NCBI GenBank assembly: GCA_003521145.1
Contig: DOTL01000037.1
Coordinates: forward strand, 810-36,096
DNA length: 35,287 nt
Source: Streptococcus sp.
GTDB lineage: Bacteria > Bacillota > Bacilli > Lactobacillales > Streptococcaceae
Direction: 5' to 3'
Numbering within the stretch: position 1 is the first letter of the stretch; every line of letters starts with the position of its first letter. Shown piece by piece: positions 1 to 7,791 of this stretch. Below the pieces are notes generated by a model that was given only the letters and a program-made list of their open reading frames with translations, was not told the origin of the DNA and did not search any database. Both the position numbers and the translations under genes were made by a program.

Positions 1-530
1 ACGGAGACTGTAGATGAGTCTTGATTTTTGTTCATTAGAGCATTTTTCTCCAATCTCCGAAGTCCTTTTAAATAAGCTACCTCAATTTGCGCATAACGTA
101 ATTCTTGTTCAAGTTCTTTAATTCGTTGAGAATCATTTGGGTTCTGAGTCATAGACGATGCCATGCTTTCTAGTTTTTTACGCCGTCCTCTCTTTTTGCT
201 TATTGGGACTTCTCCATAAATTTTGAAATGATTAACCCAGCTTGCAAGTAAGGTAAAATTAGTAATTTCGAATTTTCTTGCCACAGCTTCATACGTTAAA
301 TCAGTTGTTAAATAACATTGTACCGCATTTTCTTTCAACTCCATAGAATAATTTTTATTGACTTTGGAGTGAGCTGTAGGAAGTCCTTCTTCTCGATAAT
401 TGCGAATCCAGCGTCTAACCTGACTAGATGAGCCTACATTGTGCAGTTTAGCAAGATAGGTAGAGCCTCCCTTGCCAGATAAATAATCTTGAATAACGCG
501 TTGTTTTAATTCTATGGAATATTTGACCAT
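1..530 (-). CDS. IS3-family transposase OrfA (partial, runs off the window)
   Basis: Reading the minus strand from ATG at 530-528 gives an open frame to base 1 (at least 176 residues, no stop). It begins MVKYSIELKQRVIQDYLSG and contains two helix-turn-helix units (about residues 5-45 and 60-105, the first with SSSQVRRWIRNYREEG), then a basic KKRGRRKK stretch and a C-terminal coiled coil with ELEQELRYAQIEVAYLKGL. This is the usual layout of OrfA proteins of the IS150 group of IS3 elements, which bind the element ends and are fused to the OrfB integrase by programmed frameshifting. GGAGG at about 539-543 (minus strand) is the ribosome binding site. No sign of damage in the visible part. Confidence 0.85.
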   Translation of the reverse strand, partial: MVKYSIELKQRVIQDYLSGKGGSTYLAKLHNVGSSSQVRRWIRNYREEGLPTAHSKVNKNYSMELKENAVQCYLTTDLTYEAVARKFEITNFTLLASWVNHFKIYGEVPISKKRGRRKKLESMASSMTQNPNDSQRIKELEQELRYAQIEVAYLKGLRRLEKNALMNKNQDSSTVS

Positions 531-595
531 AAGAAAAGACCTCCGAAATATAGATTTGAAAAGTCTATATTTTGGGGGTCACTACATAATTGCCA
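1..595 (-). mobile_element. IS3-family insertion sequence, one end (partial)
   Basis: This is the upstream end of an IS3-family element (IS150 group by its orfA) that continues beyond base 1. The outer end is probably near 594-595, where the minus strand reads TGGCAATTATGTAGTGACCC and then leads into orfA. Between this end and orfA is a perfect 9-bp hairpin (546-554 pairing with 564-572, AAATATAGA/TCTATATTT). The orfB/integrase part is outside the window. The exact terminus and any target duplication cannot be fixed without the other end. Confidence 0.75.
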
Positions 596-658
596 GGTTC
601 TTTTGTTTGTCTGTTTTTACCTCTTAGGGTCTAAACTTTACCACTTACCTAAAAGGCC

Positions 659-686
659 TTGTTTAGTTTAAAGCATCTGTTATAAT
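659..686 (+). promoter_or_regulatory. Promoter of the LytTR-LiaF-like pair
   Basis: TTGTTT (659-664), 16-base spacer, TATAAT (681-686). It lies about 65 bases inside from the IS end, so it is not part of the IS. The ribosome binding site AAGGAG is at 711-716, four bases before the ATG at 721. Confidence 0.7.
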
Positions 687-720
687 AGAAGAACCATCAA
701 AAGGACAGAAAAGGAGTATT

Positions 721-1167
721 ATGAAAGTTAGCATCGCATTGGACCCTTCTATAGATGAGCATGAGATCTTGATTCGAGCTCCTCAATTAACAGAAGAAAT
801 GGCACAGCTCCAAGAGTCTATTTTAAAGCAAAAGTTAGTTCCTTTAGTCTTTTACAAGGATCGCAGCGAATATTTTCTGGATTTGGCAGATATTCTCTTT
901 TTTGAAACAGATGGGGAGAAAATTTATGGTCATACTAAGGATGAGGCCTATGAGGTGAAGCAAAAGCTCTACGAATTGGAAGACATGCTTCCGATTGCCT
1001 TTTGTCGGATTTCCAAATCGACGATTGTTAATGCTAAGCAGATTTATTCTTTGGAGAAGTCTTTTTCAGGGACCAGCACGGTGAATTTCTATCAGATCCA
1101 CAAGCAGGTCCATGTATCAAGACGCTACTATCAAGTTTTAAAAGAACGACTAAACGAAATGAGGTAA
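721..1167 (+). CDS. LytTR-domain DNA-binding regulator
   Basis: A 148-residue protein made of a short N-terminal segment (about 1-47) followed by a LytTR DNA-binding domain (about 48-147), recognisable from the FYKDRSEYFLDLADILFFET start, the FCRISKSTIVNAKQI core and the HVSRRYYQVLKERL end. There is no receiver domain, so it is not a classical response regulator. It is followed after four bases by a LiaF-like membrane protein gene, and the two very likely form one operon. Stand-alone LytTR regulators paired with a membrane protein are known as LytTR regulatory systems (HdrRM and BrsRM of S. mutans), in which the membrane protein holds the regulator in check. That this pair works the same way is inference. 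Targets are unknown. Confidence 0.85.
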   Translation: MKVSIALDPSIDEHEILIRAPQLTEEMAQLQESILKQKLVPLVFYKDRSEYFLDLADILFFETDGEKIYGHTKDEAYEVKQKLYELEDMLPIAFCRISKSTIVNAKQIYSLEKSFSGTSTVNFYQIHKQVHVSRRYYQVLKERLNEMR

Positions 1168-1171
1168 GATA

Positions 1172-1873
1172 ATGAGAAAAAAATTAATTGGGATCCTCTT
1201 GATCCTTTTGGCAGCTTTGGTAATTGTACAAGACTATTTTATAAAATGGGAAATTAGTATTTGGATGTTGGCCTGGGTAGTCTTACTGGCAACTTTGTCC
1301 CTTTCTAGTCTTTTGAAGCGACATTTTGGTCTTGGTTTCGCCTATGGCATTGTGGCTCTATTTTCACTCAATGTACAGTTCTATTTTCTGCCAGTATCTA
1401 ATTCGGTCCTTATTTTTTCTTCCATTCTTGCAGTTATTGGCTTGAACATTCTCTTCAATTCTTCTGGTAAAACAAAGAATCATTTTGGATTGGGGTCTAC
1501 TGGTTCGGACGCTAATGCTAATAATGGTGGAAATGATATTGATGTCACTTTTTCAGCAGTGACCAAATATCTCAATGACCAGAAATTTACGCATGGGAGT
1601 GCGGATGTTAGTTTAGGACAGGCTTCCGTTTATTTTGATAATTGCCGTATTGAGGGGCCATCTGCCCAGTTTGATGTGGACGTTTCTCTTGGAAGTCTTA
1701 GCCTCTATGTGCCCAGTGATTGGCGGGTACATGTGAATGTAGATAACTCTCTTTCAGCTGTACAACATGAGGAAAATCCTAGCAACTTGACTAGCAAGGA
1801 CTTCTACATCAAAGGAGATGTTTCCTTGGGTAATTTAGAAATCATCTATGTTGGTGAGAATGCGATTGATTAA
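1172..1873 (+). CDS. LiaF-like (DUF2154) membrane protein
   Basis: 233 residues. The first about 95 residues are hydrophobic with roughly four membrane segments (starting MRKKLIGILLILLAALVIV). An Asn/Gly-rich linker follows (about 108-122), then a C-terminal domain (about 125-233) with repeated short strands such as ADVSLGQASVYFDN, VDVSLGSLSLYVPSDW and GDVSLGNLEIIYVG. This is the right-handed beta-helix type repeat of the LiaF C-terminal domain. LiaF of Bacillus and streptococci inhibits the LiaRS cell-envelope stress system, but no liaRS genes are here, and the direct neighbour is a LytTR regulator. It probably acts as membrane partner or inhibitor of that regulator. Start ATG follows the previous stop by four bases. 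Confidence 0.8.
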   Translation: MRKKLIGILLILLAALVIVQDYFIKWEISIWMLAWVVLLATLSLSSLLKRHFGLGFAYGIVALFSLNVQFYFLPVSNSVLIFSSILAVIGLNILFNSSGKTKNHFGLGSTGSDANANNGGNDIDVTFSAVTKYLNDQKFTHGSADVSLGQASVYFDNCRIEGPSAQFDVDVSLGSLSLYVPSDWRVHVNVDNSLSAVQHEENPSNLTSKDFYIKGDVSLGNLEIIYVGENAID

Positions 1874-1909
1874 GTTAGTGGAGGGAACCTCTGATTAATA
1901 TAATACCTA

Positions 1910-1938
1910 TTGTTTTATCTCATCTCCTGTGATAAGAT
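1910..1938 (+). promoter_or_regulatory. Promoter of the S66 peptidase-family gene
   Basis: TTGTTT (1910-1915), 17-base spacer, TAAGAT (1933-1938). A TTG codon at 1910 opens the same reading frame, but it falls inside this promoter. This argues for ATG 1970, with AGGAGG at 1957-1962, as the true start. Confidence 0.6.
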
Positions 1939-1969
1939 AGGCTCAATCTATTTTCAGGAGGGACAAGAT

Positions 1970-3007
1970 ATGGTTTCTACTATTGGTGTTGTGAGTTTAT
2001 CTAGTGGAATTATCGGTGAAGATATTGTCAAACACGAGGTGGACTTGGGTGTCCAACGTCTAAAGAATCTGGGACTCAAACCTGTCTTTTTGCCCCATTC
2101 ACTAAAAGGATTAGACTTTATCAAGGAGCATCCTGAGGCACGTGCAGAGGATTTGATTCAGGCATTTTCTGATGATAGCATCGACATGATTCTATGCGCC
2201 ATCGGTGGAGACGATACTTATCGTTTACTTCCTTATCTTTTTGAAAATGACGAGCTAAAAAAGGTTATCAAACCAAAGATATTTCTTGGCTTCTCAGATA
2301 CAACTATGAACCACCTCATGTTACATAAACTAGGTATCGAGACTTTTTACGGCCAATCATTTCTAGCAGACATTTGTGAGTTAGACAAAGAAATGTTGCC
2401 ATATAGCTTCCACTACTTTAAAGAATTGATTGAGACTGGAAAAATCTCAGAAATCCGCCCTAGTAATGTTTGGTATGAGGAACGGACTGATTTTAGTCCC
2501 AAAGCCTTGGGAACACCTCGTGTCAGTCACGAAAATACAGGTTTTGACTTATTACAAGGCAATGCTCAGTTTGAGGGAGAAATTCTCGGTGGTTGTCTTG
2601 AGTCTCTCTATGATATTTTTGACAACTCTTTACACACAGATAGCACGGACCTCTGCCAAAAATACAAACTTTTCCCTGACTTGTTAGACTGGGAAGGAAA
2701 AATTCTCTTGCTAGAAACTAGCGAAGAAAAGCCTAATCCTATCGCTTTCAAAAAGATGTTAATAGTTTTGAAAACGACAGGAATATTTGAAGTTATTAGT
2801 GGACTTTTAGTCGGAAAACCCATGGATGAGATTTATCATGACGATTATAAGAAAGCATTGTTAGAGATTATAGATGGTAATGTGCCGATTGTCTATAATC
2901 TGAATGTTGGTCATGCTACACCAAGAGCCATTGTTCCCTTTGGAGTTCATGCCTATGTGGACGCAAAGGAGCAAGTCATTCTCTTTGACTATAATAAAAA
3001 AAGCTGA
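1970..3007 (+). CDS. S66-family (LD-carboxypeptidase/MccF-like) protein
   Basis: A 345-residue cytoplasmic protein of peptidase family S66, which includes LD-carboxypeptidases that trim murein tetrapeptides and MccF, which cuts microcin C-type toxins. Typical features are IGVVSLSSG at the N-terminus, RAEDLIQAFSDDSID, the nucleophile loop region AIGGDDTYRLLPYL, then LLLETSEEKPNP (Glu249) and NVGHATPRA (His315). In well-studied family members the loop carries a serine (GG-x-x-S). Here the equivalent residue is Thr83, while the Glu and His of the triad are kept. Either threonine serves as nucleophile or the activity is lost. No signal peptide is seen. Monocistronic: own promoter before it and a strong terminator right at its stop codon. 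Confidence 0.8.
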   Translation: MVSTIGVVSLSSGIIGEDIVKHEVDLGVQRLKNLGLKPVFLPHSLKGLDFIKEHPEARAEDLIQAFSDDSIDMILCAIGGDDTYRLLPYLFENDELKKVIKPKIFLGFSDTTMNHLMLHKLGIETFYGQSFLADICELDKEMLPYSFHYFKELIETGKISEIRPSNVWYEERTDFSPKALGTPRVSHENTGFDLLQGNAQFEGEILGGCLESLYDIFDNSLHTDSTDLCQKYKLFPDLLDWEGKILLLETSEEKPNPIAFKKMLIVLKTTGIFEVISGLLVGKPMDEIYHDDYKKALLEIIDGNVPIVYNLNVGHATPRAIVPFGVHAYVDAKEQVILFDYNKKS

Positions 3008-3030
3008 GGTGAGATTCTCAGCTTTTTTTA
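2996..3030 (+). terminator. Rho-independent terminator of the S66 gene
   Basis: AAGCTGAG (3001-3008) pairs with CTCAGCTT (3017-3024), with a flanking A-run before and a T-run after. It overlaps the last codons of the gene. Confidence 0.9.
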
Positions 3031-3117
3031 GAAAGTAGGAGTATCTTAGTTGCTATAAAGCATGACAATTTAAGCGGATAATACTCCTGTATTTATAAGT
3101 TCATCCAGTCTATCAGA

Positions 3118-3756
3118 TTGGTTGACACTCAAGGGAGTGGGACAAGGAACAATTTTCAAAACAGTATTTATATTTCTAAGGAACGCTCGGTCCTCAACTG
3201 TGACTTTTTCTCAGGTTTGAGTCGTTCGGCCTTTGCCTTGGCTAGTGTGGGGAATCACGCCTTCTTTGCTGTTTTGGAAACCATTGTCTTTATCCTATCT
3301 TACTCTGTCTTTAGTAAGTTCTTTTACAAGGAGTTTCCAGACGTTGGTCATATTTTTGGTGCCTACCGTTGGGAAGTTGGGATTACAGTACTCTTGGTTT
3401 TCTTGGCGTCGCATTTCATTGCCCTCTTTATCTCAGCCTTGGTTGGCAAATCTGAGATTACTTCTGTTATCCTAGCAGTCGTTGTGGGCATCATGCAATT
3501 TTCATTGTCGGGAACTATCCTATCTTTGCCAAAAGCCATTGATTGGGTACAAAAATTTATCTATCTAGGTTATGACCACAAGCTTTTTGGGATTTCTAGT
3601 TACTTGTCAGACTTGCCATCTAGTTTGGCTAAGTACCATGACAGACAGTCTTATCAGACGGTTGTGGAACAATTTTCAGAGGAAGTACGTGACCAAGAAG
3701 AGGCTCTTGCTGAACAGGTGTATCAGAATGTTCTTAGAGAGTGCCAAGGAGTTTGA
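3118..3756 (+). pseudogene. Remnant of an ABC-2 type permease (3' part)
   Basis: An open frame with no proper ribosome binding site at its first ATG-like codon. From about 3150 the product reads like the C-terminal membrane domain of an ABC-2 (ABCG-like) exporter: SKERSVLNCDFFSGLSRSAF, where family members have the RERxxGLS-type element, then four or so hydrophobic segments (for example AVLETIVFILSYSVF, VGITVLLVFLASHFIALFI, ITSVILAVVVGIMQFSL) and a charged tail. The ATP-binding part and the first half of a permease are missing. An inverted repeat (AGGAGTAT at 3037-3044, ATACTCCT at 3081-3088) lies just upstream, possibly a scar of the event that removed the 5' part. The frame then runs into sensor-kinase debris. 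Family call is by eye. Confidence 0.55.
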
Positions 3757-4218
3757 ACGTTTCCGTGTCATTGATAATCCAAAGCTAGAAAATATTCAAT
3801 CTTTGCCCTTACGTAGTCTTCTTTCGGCTCGTATGATGGAGGCTAAACGTAGTAATATTCCAGTGACTTGTGATATCCTGAGGAGATTTCAGGCTTTACC
3901 ATGAATGTGGTTGACTTGACCCTACAAGTGTCCATTTTCTTTAGTAATGCGATTGATGAGAGTAAGCAGGTCCCTGCCAGTCAAATCAATTTTAGTTTTC
4001 ATCGCCATGATAAGGATGGTAGTTACCATTTCGTCATGGAAAATAGGACGCAAGAAGAAAAAGTTGACCTTGATGCCATTATGCAGGAAGAAAATCAGAA
4101 GAAGACCTCTGGTCTGAACCTTCACTCAGCCAAGGATATTCTTAGAAAGTATAGTGATGCCAATCTGATTACAAGCAATGGCGATTACCTCTTCAAACAG
4201 GAATTGATTTTTAAATAA
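3741..4218 (+). pseudogene. Remnant of a GHKL sensor histidine kinase (BlpH/ComD/AgrC type), frameshifted
   Basis: Two overlapping frames together spell the catalytic half of a GHKL-type peptide-pheromone kinase. Frame 2 (about 3727-3900) gives LENIQSLPLRSLLSARMMEA, similar to the LxNIxNxxLKSLLxxKxxEA region of this family. Frame 1 (3901-4218) gives the N-box region LQVSIFFSNAIDES and a degenerate G-box ending SGLNLHSAKDILRKYSDANL. The switch of frame is at about 3900. The sensor membrane domain and the phospho-accepting histidine are absent, and no response regulator gene is adjacent. Such kinases sense peptides that control bacteriocin or competence genes, so this may be what is left of a regulatory locus. 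It is almost certainly non-functional. Confidence 0.65.
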
Positions 4219-4224
4219 TGATGT

Positions 4225-4255
4225 AGAGCTAAATCAAAGGATTTGGCTCTTTTTT
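4225..4255 (+). terminator. Rho-independent terminator
   Basis: AGAGCTAAATC (4225-4235) pairs with GATTTGGCTCT (4240-4250, one G-U pair) followed by six or more T. It ends the kinase remnant and separates it from rexB. Confidence 0.85.
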
Positions 4256-4371
4256 CCGTTACAGGTCCATAAAGGAGGGCTCTTTGCTGTTGAGCTTGTG
4301 GTTAAATCTGAAACTTAGGACATCGGAGGAGAAAGGGGTTAAGGGGGGAGTCTGATTGTTGCTTCATTCTG

Positions 4372-4380
4372 TGTTATAAT
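4372..4380 (+). promoter_or_regulatory. Extended -10 promoter of rexBA
   Basis: TG-T-TATAAT (TATAAT at 4375-4380) with no good -35 at the usual distance. A long structured leader follows (see 4391-4440). The rexB ribosome binding site is GAAAGG near 4454-4459. Confidence 0.65.
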
Positions 4381-4390
4381 AGCAAGGATT

Positions 4391-4440
4391 AGTGGTTCTT
4401 AGCGCTAAGTGAATGGCGATTCCTACTTAGCCTAACGACT
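4391..4440 (+). promoter_or_regulatory. Long hairpin in the rexB 5' leader
   Basis: GCTAAGT (4404-4410) pairs perfectly with ACTTAGC (4425-4431). Inside it GAAT pairs with ATTC around a GGCG loop, and outside it AGTGGTT (4391-4397) pairs 6 of 7 with AACGACT (4434-4440). The left arm also contains the perfect palindrome CTTAGCGCTAAG (4398-4409). No T-run follows, so it is not a simple terminator. The function is unknown. Confidence 0.5.
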
Positions 4441-4470
4441 GGTGTAGAGACAAGAAAGGGACGACGTCTT

Positions 4471-7400
4471 ATGAAATTACTTTATACGGATATGTCTCAG
4501 GATTTAACAGAAATTCTGACAGAGCAGGCAACCAGCTATGCTCAAAAGGGAAAGAGGGTCTTTTATATTGCTCCAAATGCCCTATCATTTGAGAAGGAGC
4601 GTAAGGTCTTGGAATACCTGCCTCAGTCAGCATCCTTTGAGATTACGGTGACTCGTTTTACTCAGATGGCTAGATACTTTATTCTCAATACGAGTAACCC
4701 AAAAACTCAGTTGGATGATACTGGTCTGGCCATGATTTTTTATAAGGTCTTGTCGCATATGGGCGATGATGAGCTCAAGGTTTATAGTCGTTTACGCAAG
4801 GATAGTAACTTTATTAATCAATTAGTGGACCTTTACAAAGAGTTGCAGCAGGCTAATATGACAGTTCTAGATTTGCAGCATTTGGATCAGGCGGAGAAAC
4901 AAGAGGATTTGGTAAGGATTTTCAGTGCGGCTCAGGATCTCTTGTTGGCGGGAGAATTTGACAATCAATCCAAACTCAGTGCCTTCTTCAAGGAAATTAC
5001 CTCAGGCCACCTAGATAAGGCCTTGAGTAACACGGTTTTGATCATTGATGGCTTTACGCGTTTTTCTGCCGAGGAGGAAGCCTTGGTTGGACTCTTGAAT
5101 GATAAGTGCCACCAGATTGTCATTGGTACTTATGCTAGTCAAAAGGCTTATAAGGCCAATTTTGTCTATGGCAATGTTTATCAGGCTTCAGTGGATTTTC
5201 TAAGGACTCTGGCTCATACCTATAAGGTGACACCTGACTACGTGACGACAGACAAGGAGGGCAATCCTTCTTTTGCTCGCATTAGTCGTCTTTTGGAGAG
5301 CCGTCATGATTTTAGTACGGTAGACGAACAGCTGACTGCTCAGGACAAGCAAGCCTTGCAGGTCTGGGAAGTGGTCAACCAAAAGGAAGAAGTGGCTCAG
5401 GTTGCCAAGAGTATTCGTCAGTTACTGGCAGATGGCAAGCGCTATAAGGATATCTTGGTTTTGCTTGGTGATGAGGAGAGTTACAAGCTTCAGGTGGGGC
5501 AGATTTTCCGCAAATTTGATATTCCCTATTATTTCGGTAAGGAAGAAAGCATGTCTAGCCATCCTTTGGTGCAGTTTGTGGATTCGCTGGAACGCATCAA
5601 ACGTTATAACTACCGTGCTGAGGATTTGCTCAACCTTGTGAAATCTGGTCTCTATGGTGGCTTTGCTCAAGAGGATCTAGACCTTTTTGAGTATTATGTC
5701 AATTTTGCAGATATCAAGGGGCGTCACAAGTTCTTGTCTGATTTTACGGCCAATAGTCGTGATAAGTATGATTTAGACCAGCTAAATGCCTTGAGGTCAC
5801 AACTGGTAGAGCCCTTGGACAAGTTGCTTAATAGTCGCAAACAAAAGGGTTCTAGTCTACTCAAGAAACTTGCGGTCTTTTTAGGGGCTGTACAGGTGCC
5901 AAGTCAGATGGCTAGTTTGACTGTCAAGGCCAGTGAGGCTGAAAAAGAACAGAATGAACAGGTCTGGAAGGCTTTCACACAACTCTTGGAGCAGGTTGAG
6001 ACTATTTTTGGAGAAGAAACGTTGTCAGTGGATGACTTTTTGTCCATTTTGCGTTCGGGAATGTTGGCCTATGATTATCGTACGGTTCCAGCCACTGTTG
6101 ATGTGGTCAATGTGAAGAAATACGATTTGATTCAACCACATTCAGCTCCTTATGTTTTTGCCCTGGGGATGACCCAGTCACATTTTCCAAAGGTAGGGCA
6201 AAATAAGAGTCTCCTGTCTGATGAGGAGCGTAGTCGTATCAATGAGGCGACGGATGAACACAGGAGTTTGGATATTGTTACGCAGAGTAATAGTCAGCGG
6301 GGGCATTTTGTGGCCATGTCACTTTTCAATGCGGCTAGTGAACAATTGGTGCTTAGTCAACCACAAATTCTCAATGAGACGCAGGATGACATGTCGGTTT
6401 ATTTGAAGGAACTTCTTGACCTTGGTCTTCCTTTGGTTGAAAAGGGACGTAATCGTTTTGAGGCTAAGGGTGACCAGATTGGAAACTACAAGGACCTCCT
6501 ATCAACTGTTATTGCCCTTAACAGTAGCCATCTAGATGCTGATTTGGATAAGGAAACGCAGACTTTCTGGTCAGTTGCTGTGCGTTATCTCCGTAAGCGA
6601 CTTGATAAGGACCAAGTCTTGATTCCAAATGTGATTGACGATGTGACGACAACCAAGGTGGATAATCAGGTCATGCAGTTGGTCTTTCCGAGGGAAGAAC
6701 CTTTGAAATTATCAGCTTCGGCTCTGACGACCTTCTATAACAACCAGTATCTTTATTTCCTACGCTATGTCTTGGGGCTCCAGGAGTTGGAGTCTATTCA
6801 TCCGGATGCTCGCCACCACGGGACTTACTTGCACCGTGTCTTTGAGCGTGTGATGGGTGATTCTTCGTCAGAAAACTTCGATGATAAATTGGAAAAGGCT
6901 ATTGCTCAGACCAATCAGGAACAACCCTTTGAAACTCTCTATACCGAGGACCAAGAGAGTCGCTTGTCTCGTCAGATTTTGGAAGATATCGCCCGTTCAA
7001 CTGCTAGTGTTTTGCGTGACAATGCAGCAGTTAAGGTTGAGCGTGAGGAAGCCAAGTTTGACTTTCTTCTAGCAAATAGCATCAAGATTACAGGGATTAT
7101 TGACCGTGTGGACCGTTTAACGGATGGGGCTCTGGGTGTCGTTGACTACAAGTCAGGTAAAAATGTCTTTGACATTCAAAAATTCTACAATGGCCTCAGT
7201 CCGCAATTGGTGACCTATCTGGAGGCACTTCGACAAACCTATAAGGTCGATGCTGACCAGCTTTTTGGTGCCATGTATCTTCACATGCAGGACCCACAAC
7301 TTAACCTAGCCCAGTTTGGTCTGGATAAGCTAGCAGCTCAGGCTCATAAGGAATTGACCTATAAGGGGCTCTTTGTGGCTTCAGAAACAGATCATCTGGC

Positions 7401-7791
7401 TAGTGGAAACTATGATTTACAAAAAACTGTCACTTATGACAAGGAGGACCTAGAAACCTTGTTAGACTACAATATTAAGCTTTTTACAGATGCTGCTGAG
7501 ATTATTCGAAGTGGGAATTTTGCGGTCAATCCATATACTGAGGATGGCAAGTCTGTTCAAGGGGAACAAATCAAGTCTATTACTCATTTTGAGGCCGACC
7601 GCCACATGGGACAGGCTCGAAAACTCTTGCGTTTACCAAGTAAGGGCAAGAAGGAAGCCTACTTGGAGCTGATGGCAAAAGATGAGGAAGATAATCAGAT
7701 GCAAGTTGCTGAAAAAACCATCCCCTTTCTTGTCACTAATCAAGCTGTAAAAGCAGACAAAAAAGACCAGGAGGACAACCATGTTGACTAA
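4471..7791 (+). CDS. rexB: ATP-dependent exonuclease subunit RexB (AddB-type)
   Basis: 1106 residues, full length for streptococcal RexB. With RexA it forms the helicase-nuclease that processes double-strand DNA breaks up to a Chi site and prepares them for RecA, the Gram-positive counterpart of RecBCD. The C-terminal nuclease domain is clear: TGIIDRVDRL and GVVDYKSGK (about residues 870-895). The N-terminus is helicase-like, but the Walker A motif found in Bacillus AddB is absent. The C-terminal cysteines that bind an iron-sulphur cluster in AddB are also absent: the expected CP-type motif reads YNNQYLYFLRYVLGL. Both losses are known for RexB of streptococci and lactococci. It overlaps rexA by 11 bases, indicating translational coupling. 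Confidence 0.95.
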   Translation: MKLLYTDMSQDLTEILTEQATSYAQKGKRVFYIAPNALSFEKERKVLEYLPQSASFEITVTRFTQMARYFILNTSNPKTQLDDTGLAMIFYKVLSHMGDDELKVYSRLRKDSNFINQLVDLYKELQQANMTVLDLQHLDQAEKQEDLVRIFSAAQDLLLAGEFDNQSKLSAFFKEITSGHLDKALSNTVLIIDGFTRFSAEEEALVGLLNDKCHQIVIGTYASQKAYKANFVYGNVYQASVDFLRTLAHTYKVTPDYVTTDKEGNPSFARISRLLESRHDFSTVDEQLTAQDKQALQVWEVVNQKEEVAQVAKSIRQLLADGKRYKDILVLLGDEESYKLQVGQIFRKFDIPYYFGKEESMSSHPLVQFVDSLERIKRYNYRAEDLLNLVKSGLYGGFAQEDLDLFEYYVNFADIKGRHKFLSDFTANSRDKYDLDQLNALRSQLVEPLDKLLNSRKQKGSSLLKKLAVFLGAVQVPSQMASLTVKASEAEKEQNEQVWKAFTQLLEQVETIFGEETLSVDDFLSILRSGMLAYDYRTVPATVDVVNVKKYDLIQPHSAPYVFALGMTQSHFPKVGQNKSLLSDEERSRINEATDEHRSLDIVTQSNSQRGHFVAMSLFNAASEQLVLSQPQILNETQDDMSVYLKELLDLGLPLVEKGRNRFEAKGDQIGNYKDLLSTVIALNSSHLDADLDKETQTFWSVAVRYLRKRLDKDQVLIPNVIDDVTTTKVDNQVMQLVFPREEPLKLSASALTTFYNNQYLYFLRYVLGLQELESIHPDARHHGTYLHRVFERVMGDSSSENFDDKLEKAIAQTNQEQPFETLYTEDQESRLSRQILEDIARSTASVLRDNAAVKVEREEAKFDFLLANSIKITGIIDRVDRLTDGALGVVDYKSGKNVFDIQKFYNGLSPQLVTYLEALRQTYKVDADQLFGAMYLHMQDPQLNLAQFGLDKLAAQAHKELTYKGLFVASETDHLASGNYDLQKTVTYDKEDLETLLDYNIKLFTDAAEIIRSGNFAVNPYTEDGKSVQGEQIKSITHFEADRHMGQARKLLRLPSKGKKEAYLELMAKDEEDNQMQVAEKTIPFLVTNQAVKADKKDQEDNHVD

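Noticed and set aside
1910..1969. TTG at 1910 as the start of the S66 gene
   Set aside because: It coincides with the -35 of a good promoter, and the extra 20 residues do not resemble the family; ATG 1970 has AGGAGG.
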